Part shown: positions 44,531-55,344 of the stretch, one piece after another | How the letters are laid out: every line of letters starts with the position of its first letter | Position numbering within the stretch: position 1 is the first letter of the stretch | DNA from: Pyxicephalus adspersus | Lineage: Eukaryota > Chordata > Amphibia > Anura > Pyxicephalidae | Reading direction: 5' to 3' | Assembly: GCF_032062135.1 (NCBI RefSeq) | Contig: NC_092870.1 | Span: 1-64,000, forward strand | DNA: 64,000 bases | Position numbers and translations under genes: made by a program | The notes under the pieces: model-generated | What the model was told of the DNA's origin: nothing | The model's database searches: none | The model's input: only the letters and a program-made list of their open reading frames with translations

Positions 44531-44539
44531 AGATTTTTT

Positions 44540-44925
44540 TTGTTAAAAAGTTATTGGAGGCCATTATACTAACAATAAGGATAATAAGAACAAATAACAT
44601 GGACAAAACTGTGACAATCCAGAAAAGAACAAACACTGCTAAAACAACTAACTAATTGACTTATAAGAAACAAAGGTTCCCAAGCTCGGGTCAGGTCAGG
44701 ATCAACAGGTCTTAGGACAAGAAACAGGATCAGGCCCAGAGAGCATAGCAGGTAGCAGGCCAAATAGCACTAAGGATCTGGCAAGGACTCAAGGAAGGGC
44801 AAACCCTTAAATAGGGAGCTCCCAGCTGTTCGCATAATGAGTTCTTCCTGGATGTGGGCATCTACTGTTCATAATACCCAGGTATTCAGCACCACCAGCA
44901 GTAGAGGCAGATAACCATAACAGTC
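44540..44925 (-). mobile_element. Gypsy-like LTR remnant
   Basis: The 'ggtcaggtcaggatcaacaggtc' and 'caggatcaggccc' phrases are typical of the window's gypsy LTRs read on the minus strand; a TGTTATGG start may be at 44923. It separates two pieces of ERV-3. Confidence 0.5.
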
Positions 44926-45210
44926 GTGCAATTGCATCATATATTGACTGATCTGCATAAGCAGGATTTTACTTCTCTTCCTGATCCAGACTCCATACAA
45001 CTTCAACATTGTCTACGTGCGGACACTTGGGTGGTGGTCAGACGACATCTTGCTAAAGCGCTGCAGTCTCACTTTGATGGGCCTTTCCAGGTGCTGCTGA
45101 CTACTTCTACTGCTGTTAAACTTGAAGGAAAACCTCTGGTTCACTACCCTGGGTCGATAGATCTCTTCTACAATATTGACACCCACTGTTGGACATCACC
45201 TCAAACATGA
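44926..45210 (+). pseudogene. pol: ERV-3 integrase C-terminal domain
   Basis: An open frame reads ADTWVVVRRHLAKALQSHFD and GPFQVLLTTSTAVKLEGKP, the SH3-like C-terminal DNA-binding domain of gamma/epsilon-type integrases. The equivalent in ERV-1 is [19 protein letters not shown]. The zinc and catalytic domains are deleted. Confidence 0.75.
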
Positions 45211-45289
45211 TGAAAGTCTTGGATACCCTCACTAGGGCTAGTCACATTTCAAAAAAAATAGGCCCCATGACCCAAATATGACAACCCAG

Positions 45290-45793
45290 AGTTTCCTCTC
45301 TATGGGTGTCAAAAATATCCTTTTTTGGTCGGCCGAAGAAAATTGTCATGCCCACATGTTCCAGAATGGATGTGTGCCCCCCGTCCTCCCCTGTCATCCG
45401 GACACACAGAAGACTATTGTCCTGGTTTCTACATGAAATTTATGGTATTTATGCCCTGCAGACCTACACCGTATATCCTCGTCCTCTTCTGACAGATGTT
45501 GGCGATGCCACACCCATAGGGGCACAATGATACATGTATGATGGGAATGCCCGGAAGTACACTGTCTCTGGGATAGGATAGAACAACTCTACAACACTAT
45601 CACAGGCTCTGATGTACAAAATTCACCTAAAGTTATACTAGCTAGGGCTATAATCCCCAGAATATGGAAACAAACAACAGCCCCCACTATGAGAGATTGG
45701 CTAATAGAGCTGGAAAAAAATCAGCACATGGAGCAACTTGTCGCAGAGTATGAGGATCAAACAGAAAAATACAAGATGACATGGTTGATTTAG
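45290..45793 (+). pseudogene. L1/Tx1-like LINE ORF2 C-terminus
   Basis: In the frame ending at 45793 the reading is RCWRCHTHRGTMIHVWWECP (the C-x2-C...H...C motif of L1 ORF2), then LWDRIEQLYNTITG, ILARAIIPRIWKQTTAPT and RDWLIELEKNQHMEQLVA. This tail is fairly intact, with a normal stop. It is separate from the older tail at 10425. Confidence 0.8.
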
Positions 45794-46200
45794 AATGATT
45801 TCAAAGAATTACCCCAGTATCAAACGTTATGGCCATGACAGGTTGGCATTGGTGCAGACCTGACCCCCCCCCCCCCTACATCCCATTGGTATGATAACCC
45901 TCCCAATACACTGGTTCACACCTTTACCTTTCCCCCAGGGCTAAATATGTTTTTTTATGTGTGTTTTACCCTATATTTGTAATCCTATCAATATGCAAAT
46001 CAACTCCCACCAAACGGAATGAACATTGAGGATTGTAACAATCCCGATTGTAACAATCCAATTGATGCCACAGCATCTACAACAGTACTGGTTTACACCA
46101 CTATCCTACACCAAAAGAAGTATATCAATATATATGATGCAGAGACATGGATCTCATAAATCTTTAAAATTTTGCTCAACCATAATCTAATAAATGTAAT
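45794..46200. other. Non-coding stretch, partly LINE 3-prime UTR
   Basis: C-rich then AT-rich sequence following the ORF2 stop, ending 'aatctaataaatgtaat'. It fits an L1-type 3-prime UTR with a weak AATAAA. Confidence 0.5.
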
Positions 46201-46208
46201 GTAAACAG

Positions 46209-46797
46209 TTGGAACTCGAGTCATGGGACTTGGACTCGAGTCCGTTCTAAGTCACCTAATAAACGACTTGCAACACGACTGGGTTTTCCCCAGCGACTTC
46301 CAACTCAACACACTACTTGCTTTCTCTGCTGACAGCTAAAGGAGGAAGGGAGGAAGGCAGTGAGGCTTTTGTAACATAGCCTTTCCCCCCCCTTCAGCTG
46401 TCAGAGGAGAAATCCTAGAATGCAAGAAAGGCAGGGAGGAAGGCAGTGAGTTTTCTGTAGCACAACACCACCTTCCTCTCTGCCTTTCTTGCATTCTAGG
46501 TTTTCTCCTCTGACAGCTGAAGGGGGTTAAGGGGTGGAGGAAGGCTGGTTTACAAATACCTCACTGCCTTCCTCCCTTACCCCTTCAGCTGTCAGCAGGG
46601 AAAGCTGTGAACTTAAAATGCAATCCTGTGCTCAAGAACAGGATCAGAGTTCTGTTTCTATATGGGGACAAATGGGGATAAATGAAGTAACTTGACTTGG
46701 GACTCGACTTGGAAGATTTCTTGGTGACTTGAGACTTCGTATCAATGACTTGGGACTCGACTTGGACTTGAAGGGTGACGACTTAGTCCAACCTCTG
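46209..46797. mobile_element. hAT-type MITE with 8-bp duplication GTAAACAG
   Basis: GTAAACAG is at 46201-46208 and 46798-46805. The right end, inverted, reads CAGAGGTTGGACTAAGTCG; the left starts TTGGAACTCGAGTC, so six terminal bases appear lost on the left. ACTTGGACT/ACTCGACTTGG repeats occupy both ends. The interior holds large inverted repeats built on AAGGCAGTGAG and TCAGCTGTCAG (46320-46600). Confidence 0.85.
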
Positions 46798-47051
46798 GTA
46801 AACAGTGGTACTTAAATTGTGTTCCATGCTTTTCACTAATCTCCGAGTTGTCAGATTATCCTCCCTTCTTTCCCCCCTCCCACTACCCTTTTGGTTTTCT
46901 CTCCTTCTTTTCCTCAGCTGTGTCCTGATTCCACACACATTGGAATCCCTGTGGGAAATTTTCTTACTATCATCTAAAAGTAAGGTATTGGCATATCTTT
47001 TTACTATCATACAGTATAAAGCATCCTAATTTGACTATGTTCCATATTCAT

Positions 47052-47110
47052 AGTTACATAGTTTAATAGTAGGTCAGGTTGAAAAAAGACATAAGTCCAT
47101 CATGTTCAAC
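47052..47110. repeat. Short dispersed repeat
   Basis: 'Taatagtaggtcaggttg' followed by 'aaaaaagacataagtccat' is a common vertebrate genomic repeat phrase. Superfamily not assigned. Confidence 0.5.
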
Positions 47111-47129
47111 CACCAAGGAAATAAACATC

Positions 47130-48400
47130 ATAGTTCTCCCCAGAGGTTTTTAGCCGGTTGCTCCGGCCGGCTGCTTTGAATACCCCGCCCAGCTCTCATC
47201 CTCGGATGCACCGATCTCAGTGAGGCTGCTCTGTGTCATCCGTACAGAGGATTGCTGCTGCCGATGAGAGGTGAGCACACACAGTTCAGCCTTCATGTGA
47301 AGGAGACACAGGCAGCCCCGCCCCCATCTCATAGCACAAGCTCGGATTTCTGCCTGTGAAATGTATCCACCTCTAGCTCTGCGTGTACAAACTTCCATAT
47401 CTCCTAAACTGTATGTCACAATGACCTGTAATTTTTTTGGATACTAGTTATTACATTTTCAGCCCTCCCAGCTTTAAAGAATTACAAGATATGGGGGTCA
47501 CAAATGTAAAAAATTATGAAAATTGAACTTTGGGGTTGCTGTTTCAGAGGAAAGTGCAACTAGGAGTCCTAAATTGAAAGTGCAAATTGGGGACCCCGGA
47601 GCCACTAACATAGCAAGGAGCATTGGGATGGGGCCCCTAAATATATACCTACCTGTCACAAATCTATACCTATGAAACTACTGTCTGCTTCTCTTCTTTG
47701 TACACCAATTTCTCCGAGGGTGGGGGTACAAAACTGAAACTATAGGTGCAAGTGTCGGGCACATTCTCCCCTTACAATCCCATTACTACAGCATCATTAG
47801 AACATAAAACACTCTGCCCATTAAAATGGGCTTCCCTTCCCCGTTACACATTCCTGTCCACTTATCTAACATTCTGAACTTCAATTGGGGAATGGGGAAG
47901 TGTAAGAAACCAAAAATATAGGTACAAGTGGGGAACATCTGACTAACATTCCCTAAAACGTCATTACTATGGCAACATTAGAAAATTAACTCTGCCCACT
48001 AAATTTTTTAATGTTTTAATAATGCCTTGGTGATGAAAGGTGATCGCCACACGTGTCTTCCACTTCCACCTATATTTTTGTTTCCCTGCACCTCTTAATT
48101 CTGGAGAAATTGGGGTTTGAGGTAAGATGCAGACAGATACGTGTAACAGCAGGCAGCACATTTTGCTAGGTAGAGATTTATGTTCTCATAATGCAATACT
48201 AATTACATTTTAAAAAGGTTTAGCCACAAGTGTCCCCCACTTGCACCTACAGTTTCAGTTTCCTATGCCCCCACGTGTACCTTAAAAATTTCAAGATAAT
48301 ACAACCAACGGTTTAGGAGATATGAAGGTTTAAACACAGCGAGTTGTTAGGCTGCAGAATATGACAAGCAGCTTTTACACTCACATAGAGATCACACTGC
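47130..48400 (+). repeat. Second copy of the 19824-20743 repeat
   Basis: Starts near CCCAGAGGTTTTTAGCCGG and ends near AATATGACAAGCAGC. It shares successive blocks with the first copy but is about 350 bases longer, with extra internal repeats of 'ccacttgcacctac..tttc'. A minus-strand frame at 47150-47419 is not conserved. Non-coding. Confidence 0.6.
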
Positions 48401-48539
48401 GCTGCCGATGACATTACACACTACAAATAAATGTCAGAAACTGTTTTTATATAGAATATGGGCAGTGATGAGAGCGGGTCACTGGCTGTCTTGTTCCTAT
48501 CTGATATCACATGCATGATGCTATTAAAGCATCGCCACA

Positions 48540-48753
48540 TTTTTAACATTATATTAAAGAGTGACTCTCTGTTATGTAATGGAAAAATGTGCGTTTTTTT
48601 TTATATTCATATTATCTACTAGAACCCCTGTTCGGACATATTTCTGTAAGTTACAGGTCTACAATTTAAAAAAAAAAATTCATGAAAAACAGTGGATCAC
48701 TTTTGGTACAGAAATCTAGACCTCAGTGTAACGCTCAGGTGGTTAAGACAGTT
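48540..48753. mobile_element. TTAA-type MITE fragment
   Basis: Ends ACGCTCAGGTGGTTAA at about 48753. The preceding 200 bases match, inverted, the left part of 28409-29531 (GGACATATTTCTGTAAGTTAC, one base changed; CTTTTGGTACAGAAA). The left end is not resolved. Confidence 0.55.
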
Positions 48754-48779
48754 GTCTAAACATATTCAAAGTAAACAAA

Positions 48780-49240
48780 CATGTGTAAGGCATTGATAAT
48801 ATATATAAAACACAAAAACATGTTTCATAGCCTGTGTACAAAAACCTGTGTACAAAGTAATAATTCTACATATTCATTGTATCTAAGGTATAGAGTACTT
48901 TGTATATTTGAATAATGAGTAATAATACATAATTGCTCTGATCAAAAATAGCTATTTGAATAAAAGACAGAGAAAGGTAGAACATTTAATTTGTAGTACA
49001 AGTTTACATACAAAATTCTGAAAGAAAATTATATCCTTTTTACCCATATGTCATAATATTTCCTTATGATCTATACAGGATTTGGTCAATTTTCACACAA
49101 AGTTACAAAAGACAATTACAACCTTTTCTCTGTATGTAACAATAGTTTCTTGTGATACATACAAGGTTTTGTTCAGGCCTGCTAAGGCACTATACAGATT
49201 TCAATTAACATTAAACAAATATATATCACCATCAACCGTG
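48780..49240 (-). mobile_element. Distal 3-prime end of the second PLE (left of the provirus)
   Basis: Non-coding, AT-rich. Directly across the provirus target site GTAC it continues the stem-I side of the hammerhead-like motif at 57026-57072: GTGAT at about 49223-49227 on the minus strand can pair with ATCAC at 57067-57071. The outer limit of the PLE on this side is unknown. Confidence 0.4.
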
Positions 49241-49244
49241 GTAC

Positions 49245-49748
49245 TGTCAATGGTAAGTTGACAATTATTCACAAGGTATAGTAAAAGAATCAAGGTTTTA
49301 TTCACGCGTGGGAAACTCACAACAGACAAGGCAATAGAGGTTGGGACTGTCCCTTCCGCTGTCTAAAGGAGTCTCTGAAAACTTTAGCCAAAGTCTATAT
49401 TTTATCTACTTCAGTTCCTTGCGTCACCGGTCATCCAATTCTGGGCTGGTCTCTTCTTTAATTTGCCTGGAGACAGACGAATTATTATTTTGCTTTTTAC
49501 TGCCGCTGTACATTCCAATTTTATTTGGCTTTTTTGGGGGGGGTTGTAGTTTCCATGATCTCCTTATCTGCTGGCAGTTTCTATGGTCTTCTTATCTGGT
49601 TTCACTTGACCAGGTGCAAGGCCAAGGCACCTCCGGGAACCGAAGTAAAGAACACAAATAACTGAGTTAGTCATTTTAAAACAGAATATTATAGTTTGAG
49701 TTAATTCTCACTATACTTGTGGCTATATATATTTTATATACATTCACA
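49245..49748 (-). mobile_element. ERV-1 3-prime LTR (complete, 504 bp)
   Basis: Begins at 49748 with TGTGAATGTATATAAAAT and ends at 49245 with CATTGACA. AATAAA is at 49297-49302. About 31 bases (ATATATATAGCC... near 49700-49735) are absent from the 5-prime LTR. Long plus-strand frames here (49341-49661) are antisense shadows. Confidence 0.9.
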
Positions 49749-49762
49749 TTTCCCTCCTGTTG
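49749..49762 (-). promoter_or_regulatory. ERV-1 polypurine tract
   Basis: CAACAGGAGGGAAA directly abuts the 3-prime LTR start, as expected for the plus-strand primer of retroviral reverse transcription. Confidence 0.85.
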
Positions 49763-49830
49763 AGGATTAATCAAACCATATGACCTTTTAGAAACTTTAT
49801 CATAGGTTATCATTCACTGGAAACTTTTTA

Positions 49831-50345
49831 TTAGTACTTAAGACTTTCTATGTTATTAATCTCTGGGTCAGTCTCAACCAATTCGTACATTGTATCTCTA
49901 GCTACCGTGTCAACCATCCTGGAAATGAATCCCTTCATCACTGGTACCAGACAGCAAGCTAGACAGAGTAATGTGGCAATACATAGCACAACAGCTGTAA
50001 GGGCAGTTTTAACTGCCTGCCCCCATCCACCGAACCAGGAATTCCACCAATCGGTCATCCAGTTGTTTATTCCTGCATTGGCTGCCAACTCCTCGGAAAG
50101 CAACGTGAGACCGTTCAAAGCCTCAGTCACCGTTCCATCGGGCGCTGTGTTATTAGGAATAAAGGTGCAACAACTTTCACCAAACATTTTACAAACTCCA
50201 CCTCGCTCGGCCAGTAACATATCTAGTGCCATTCGGTTCTGCCACGACATCAGGGATGTTGCGTCTAGTTGCTTGGCAAGCCCTTTGATTGCATCCCGAG
50301 TCTGGTTGACAAAGCGCTGCTGATTATAGTATATATAATTAATCC
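49831..50345 (-). pseudogene. env: ERV-1 env transmembrane subunit (N-terminally deleted)
   Basis: Reading begins near 50345 (YNQQRFVNQTRDAIKGLAKQ) and runs to the stop at 49831. Counting from the methionine at 50250, an immunosuppressive-domain-like helix precedes the C-x6-C-C motif at residues 20-28, the disulfide-loop signature of gamma-type envelopes that bond covalently to the surface subunit. A membrane span lies at about residues 83-104 and a short cytoplasmic tail follows. The region that should hold the subunit cleavage site and fusion peptide is missing at the junction near 50350-50385, where the frame also changes. Not functional. Confidence 0.85.
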
Positions 50346-50347
50346 AA

Positions 50348-51196
50348 TCAACATTCCTTTTTATAGAAACCCAGTAAAAAATGTAAGGCTCTCATTTTAG
50401 TCACCTCTATTTTACTGTCTCCCTGGTTGGCCGGAACCTTTTGCGTATTGCTAGCATGGGTTCCCCATTCAGGGTTGTTGTGCATATCTTTTAGATCAAA
50501 TTTTGCATATGCTCCCATGTACTCTCCCCGTTGGTATTTTGCTAAGACATAGGTGCCGGAGTCCCCTGGCTGCGGGTCAACTATTGTAATCCTAAACTTA
50601 TCGTCACATATTGTGCCTTTTGTCAATGTCATTCTTTTGAGTAACGATTTGCCTTGTTTGTCAGTCCTTTGTAATGCACTTACAGGTCTGTAGCCCCAAT
50701 CATCATCCTGGGACATTGTAGTGGTATCTGCCCTTACATTCCATCCTGCTGCTCCCCAATTTGCGCAGTTACTTCCATAATAGCTATCTGTTACACAGAC
50801 ATAGATGTGACTGACTGCATGTGGGGCGTTTTTATTATTACATCTCCAAGGAATGAGCCCACCTCCTTTCTGGTCGCAATTGACCATTTTACAGAAATCT
50901 AGAGTGTAAATAACTGTATGGGCAGCTGATGAGTTTTACCACAAGACCCATCGTTGGTTAGTCGTGTTCAGTCTTATGGCTGCATTGGGGTCTTCCATAC
51001 TACCTTCAACCCTTTCGGTCTCTCTTTTTAACCTTACTGGAAAATTGGTTGTGTTAACAGGTGTAGGGTTCTGTGTCTGAGTCGCCCACATGGTTATCCA
51101 CCAAGACAGACCTATTAGAGAACCGATTCCCCACATGCAGATTACCATTCTGCCCAATAAAATTTTGAAATAGCCTGGATCCAAGGGTGTACCCAT
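50348..51196 (-). pseudogene. env: ERV-1 env surface subunit
   Basis: An ATG at 51196 opens a frame with a hydrophobic leader (MVICMWGIGSLIGLSWWITM, residues about 17-36) and N-glycosylation sites (NTTN twice). A TAA at 50936 interrupts it; the same frame continues from 50933, including a MVNCDQKGGG stretch, Cys-containing segments and an Ig-like PGDSGTYVLAKY motif around residue 110 of the second piece. It overlaps nothing but starts about 110 bases after the integrase stop. Receptor specificity cannot be inferred. Broken by the stop and by the downstream deletion. Confidence 0.75.
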
Positions 51197-51305
51197 ATCT
51201 AAATAACCTCCCTTTTGTTTATTGGATCACCTGATGGTTCTCGGTGTTACTTTCACTGCACTGGAGTGGACAGTGGTCCTCCCCTTCGATCGAGAAATCG
51301 TTCTT

Positions 51306-52141
51306 CTAGGCGGCACTTCGGCTGTCATTCACATCACCATCAGGTGATCCCTGCGTCCCTATTGCTTTCTTACAATGGGTCAGGTGGATCCAGGCAGATC
51401 GGCCCTCTACCTTAACTGTTGTTTGGGTAGTCAGGAGTACCTGATATGGTCCCTCCCACCGAGGTGTATTCCAATGCTTTCTTTTGATTACCTTAACCCA
51501 GATCCAATCTCCCACCTGATATGGATTTTCAACTTCGTTCTCAGCTGGTTGTGGTGGTTGGTACTTCTTCCGACCATTTAGGGTTCTGCGCAGGTAATCA
51601 GCTAAACTGTCATCTTCATGCGTTATGTCAGCCACATCTAAGTCTGGTTGCCTTTCCTGCCTGCCAAACAGAATTTCATAAGGACTTAGTCCTCTTTTTG
51701 TAGGAGTAGTTCTCATGTTCATTACTACAATAGGTAAACACCACACCCACCCCTTACCCGTTTCCTTACACGTCTTTGTTAATTTCAGTTTAATTGTGCC
51801 ATTCTGTCTCTCCACCACCCCTGCTGCCTGTGGGTGATATGCACAATGATGTCTAGCTGGTATACCCAGGGTCTTAGTGATGTGTCCTAGTGTTTCATTA
51901 ACAAAGTGTGTTCCATTGTCACTCATGATTTGTTCTGGTATTCCATATCTGGCAATGATTTCCCTGACCAGGCACTTTGCTACAGCCATACTGTCTGCTT
52001 TTGTAGTGGGGAATATCTCTACCCATTTTGAGTATACATCCACAATTACTAACTCATATTTCTTTCTTCACTAGGCGTCGTTTCTATAAAATCCATGCTG
52101 ATTGTGTGGAATGGGTATGGCGGGTGTGGGGTTGACCCTGT
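51306..52141 (-). pseudogene. pol: ERV-1 integrase catalytic core and C-terminal domain
   Basis: The first acidic block (SMDFIET) lies near 52085 in a frame ended by a stop near 52050. One frame over, [12 protein letters not shown] opens the main ORF (52043-51306), with MSDNGTHF (second Asp, about residue 42) and GVVERQNG (Glu, about residue 77). The SH3-like C-terminal domain follows ([19 protein letters not shown]). All three catalytic acidic positions are present, but a stop and a frameshift separate the first from the others. Confidence 0.85.
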
Positions 52142-53887
52142 TCATACCTTGGTACCTTTCCCAGGATTGTATTTGGCACAAATCATGCATGTAGCACAAA
52201 AATTTTTTAGGAATGAATGGATACCTGGTGCATGAAATACTCCTGTTATCTTTTGTACCATCCCTCCTGTTGACACATGTGTTTTCCCATGTGTCACTAT
52301 TGCTGCCAATCTGTACAAATTTTTTGGTAGCACTGGCTTATCACCCATTACCCAAATCATGCTTTCATCCTGTAAGGCTCCTGATTTTGCCCAGGCCCTT
52401 TTCTCTGATTCTGGGGCTACCTGCTGCATCTCTTGCAACACCTGCTGGTTTATCCCAGGAATTTTTTCAATATTAACTTCATGCAGTTCGGGGCCTGGGG
52501 CCTCAGAACGCGCAACTTTCTTTGCAGTTTCATCTGCCAGTCTATTTCCTACACTCACTGCATCTTGGCCACTGGTGTGTGCCATACACTTGACTACTGC
52601 CAGTGACACTGGTTTTTGTACTTCCTGCAGCAATTTAATCAGCAGGTCCTTATGTGTCACATCTTTTCCAGTAGCCGTTTTCATTCCCCTTCTTGACCAT
52701 TGGCCAGCAAACGTGTGTACTGTAGAAAAGGCATATTGACTATCTGTGTATACAATAAGTCTTTTGTTTTCTGCCAATGAGCAGGCCCTGGTTAAGGCCA
52801 CTATTTCTGCTGCTTGAGCAGAGTAAGTGGATGGCAGAGTTTTGGCTTCTACCACATCTGTTTGTGTAACTACTGCATAGCCTACTTGATTCTGTCCTTC
52901 GTTATTTTTCTGTGCTGACCCGTCAACAAAATACACAAGGTCTGGGTTTTCTGGGGGAATATCAGTCAAGTCTGGTCTAGGTAGGTGCAGTCGTTTTGTT
53001 TCCTCCATACAGTCATGTGGCTCACCATCTGTTGGAACAGGGAGCAGGGTTGCTGGGTTTAGTGTGGAGCACCTCTGCAGTGTAATGTGGAGTTGGCCCA
53101 ATAACACGGCTGTGCAATAAAGCAAACGAGCCAGAGACAAAAGAGTCATTTTATCCTGCAACAAAAGGGCATGTACTGCATGTGGTACCAATAAGATCAA
53201 CTCATGGTATAGGACAAGGTTTGCGGTTGCCTTAACTGCCATGGCGGCGGCAATTACAGCCTGGACACAGTGTGGTAGGCCCTTGGCTACTGCATCCAGG
53301 GGTGCTGAAAAATATCCCAGTGGTCTCATTCTGTCACCCCACTTTTGACAAAATTTACTAGTCATAAATCCTGACTTGCAATCTACTGCTTGTATAAATG
53401 GCTTCTTATAGTCAGGATTTGCCAGAACCAGATCTGAGACCACTGCCTGCTTGGCTTGGACAAAGGTTTCTTCCAGATCTGGAGTCCAGGAAATTTTATC
53501 AGTCAATGCCATGGGTTTGTCGTGTATTGCGTCATATAATGGCTGGGTTATCTGTGCATAATTTGCCACCCATGCCCTGCAGTAATTGATCATTCCCAAG
53601 AATGACATCATCTCCCTTTTTGTCTGTGGTCTAGGGCTCTGTAAAATTGCTAGCTTCCGTTCGGTGTCCACAGCCCTGCCTTCAGGAGTTAATACATGTC
53701 CTAGATTTTTAACCTCTTGTTGGCAAAATTGGACCTTGTCTCTGCTGGCCTTATGACCCTCTTGGGCTAAGAAACACATCAGTGCTAATGAGTCTGTTCT
53801 ACATTGTTCCACTGATGCTGAGCAGATAAGCAGGTGGTCTACATAAGCCAGGACCTGACTTCCCTCAGGAGGTGTAAATAAGGACAA
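52142..53887 (-). pseudogene. pol: ERV-1 pol: RT palm end, thumb, RNase H and integrase zinc domain
   Basis: A 581-codon open frame, the longest in the window. The RT active-site box reads LAYVDHLLICS at about residues 13-23: the second catalytic aspartate is histidine, which should abolish polymerase activity. The thumb and connection follow (LGHVLTPEGR, TLNPATLL). RNase H keeps its four acidic positions: FVDGS about residue 320, AAEIVAL about 361, YTDSQYA about 380, NRLAD about 452. The integrase zinc site keeps HGKTH (about 533) and CATCMIC (about 564). It ends at a TGA after KGTKV. Confidence 0.9.
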
Positions 53888-54408
53888 TGATTTCCTTATT
53901 TCTTCCGAGAAAATAACAGGACTCTCAGTATAACCCTGTGGTAATCTAGTATGTCAGTCTTTCATTTTTAAAGGTGAAAGCAAACCAGAACCTGGAGTCC
54001 GGATGTACAGGAATACTGAAAAAGGCATTGGCAAGGTCTATAACTGTAAACCATTTTACTTAGGGTGACACAGAATTAAGCAAGGTCGATGGGTCAGTAA
54101 CTACTGGTGCCCGGGGAATTACAGCCTGGTTTACTGCTTGTAAATCCTGAACCATTCTCCATGACCCATTTGCTTTCCTTACTGGAAACAAAGGTGTGTT
54201 ACAAGGAGAATTTCCTGCTGGAATGAGGACCTTAATTTTCTTTAAGGCTTGTATGAGTGTTTCAATTCCTCTCTCAGCCTCTGGTTGCAGGTGATACTGT
54301 CTTTGGTATGGTCTGTATGTGCTACGGGGGGTTATTTGGACTGGTTCTGCTGTTCTGATTAGTCCTACATCTGACTTTGAAATTGCCCACAATTGTTCTG
54401 GGACCCCC
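53888..54408 (-). pseudogene. pol: ERV-1 reverse transcriptase N-terminal half
   Basis: The frame at 54392-54060 reads fingers sequence (YHLQPEAERGIETLIQAL, SPCNTPLFPVRK, GSWRMVQDLQAVNQAVIP) typical of gamma/epsilon RTs. After a stop near 54060 it continues with WFTVIDLANAFFSIPV (first catalytic Asp) and LPQGYTESP. A frameshift near 53950 then leads into the 581-codon frame. Confidence 0.85.
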
Positions 54409-55320
54409 TCAAAATTTTCCAGACTGAAACGTTGCAGAGGTCCATATACTTTGTGTCACTGCTGGTGCTGCCACACCCGCCTGTCCACCCTTCCTAATAC
54501 AGTCTGGGTGACGTTTATTGTTGTTACATGTTCTTTTTCTAACTCTTCGAACCTCATATTTGTCCATTTTCTCCCCAACATAGGCCCAGTTGTTATTCTG
54601 GGGTTTTCTTAGTGAGATATGTGGGGGGTACTGATTCGGATACATCTGTTTTGTGTCCTTGTCCTTTAACTTCACTTCCAATGCTACCACACCTTCTGGG
54701 TTACAGTATGCCCTTACAACTAAGAGTTCATGTTCCGTCCCTGTCCAGTATTGGCTTTCAAAAGGAAGGTCTGGACCCTCCTGTCTGCGGTAATATACTG
54801 TCATATGAGGGTCAGTCGTTCCTTCCCCTTGTCCTGGGTGATTATGCAACCACCCCTTATCCAATAACTTCCATCTAGGTTTGGAAATATTCCATACCAA
54901 TATTTATTCTTGTCTTGAGAACCCAATTGGAGTGGTCTATGGACTTCTATTGACCCATTTCTAGGAACCAAAGACAATCCCAGATCTCCAATTAAGTCTT
55001 GGCCACATAGATTTACAGGGCAGGAATCTGAAATGATAAATCCTGCCTTTGTCTTATTTCCAGTCTGGGGGTCTGTTACCATTAGTGGTTTACACAGGGG
55101 TTCTGTTGTCATGTCACCCCCTGCATTTCGGACTATGACTGTCATTTGTCTTGTCCATGATGGGCCTTCCTGTTTTCCTATTACTGATCTACAGGCCCCA
55201 GTGTCACAAAAAAATGTCACTAATTTCCCTTCCACATTTAAGGTTATCTTTGGTTTGTATTGGTCAGCAAAATTCAGGTCAACAATTTCCTTGTCCCCTG
55301 TAAATTCCTCCCTTTCTGAG
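54409..55320 (-). pseudogene. pro: ERV-1 protease and pro-pol linker
   Basis: FFCDTGACRSVIG at about 55210 is the D-T/S-G active site of a retroviral aspartic protease, and LCGQDLIGDLG is the late conserved G-R/Q-D block. It is in the same frame as gag. A frameshift near 54850 moves into a linker (54900-54409) with PPHISLRKPQNNNWAYVG, a segment I associate with epsilon-like retroviruses, before the RT. The protease itself is uninterrupted over about 100 residues. Confidence 0.8.
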
Positions 55321-55344
55321 CCTAGCCATGCCGTTTCTCTTGCA

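Noticed and set aside
49341..49661. Plus-strand ORFs conserved in both ERV-1 LTRs (also 56646-56969)
   Set aside because: They are antisense to the LTRs and similar only because the LTRs are copies of each other; no start context or domain supports a gene.
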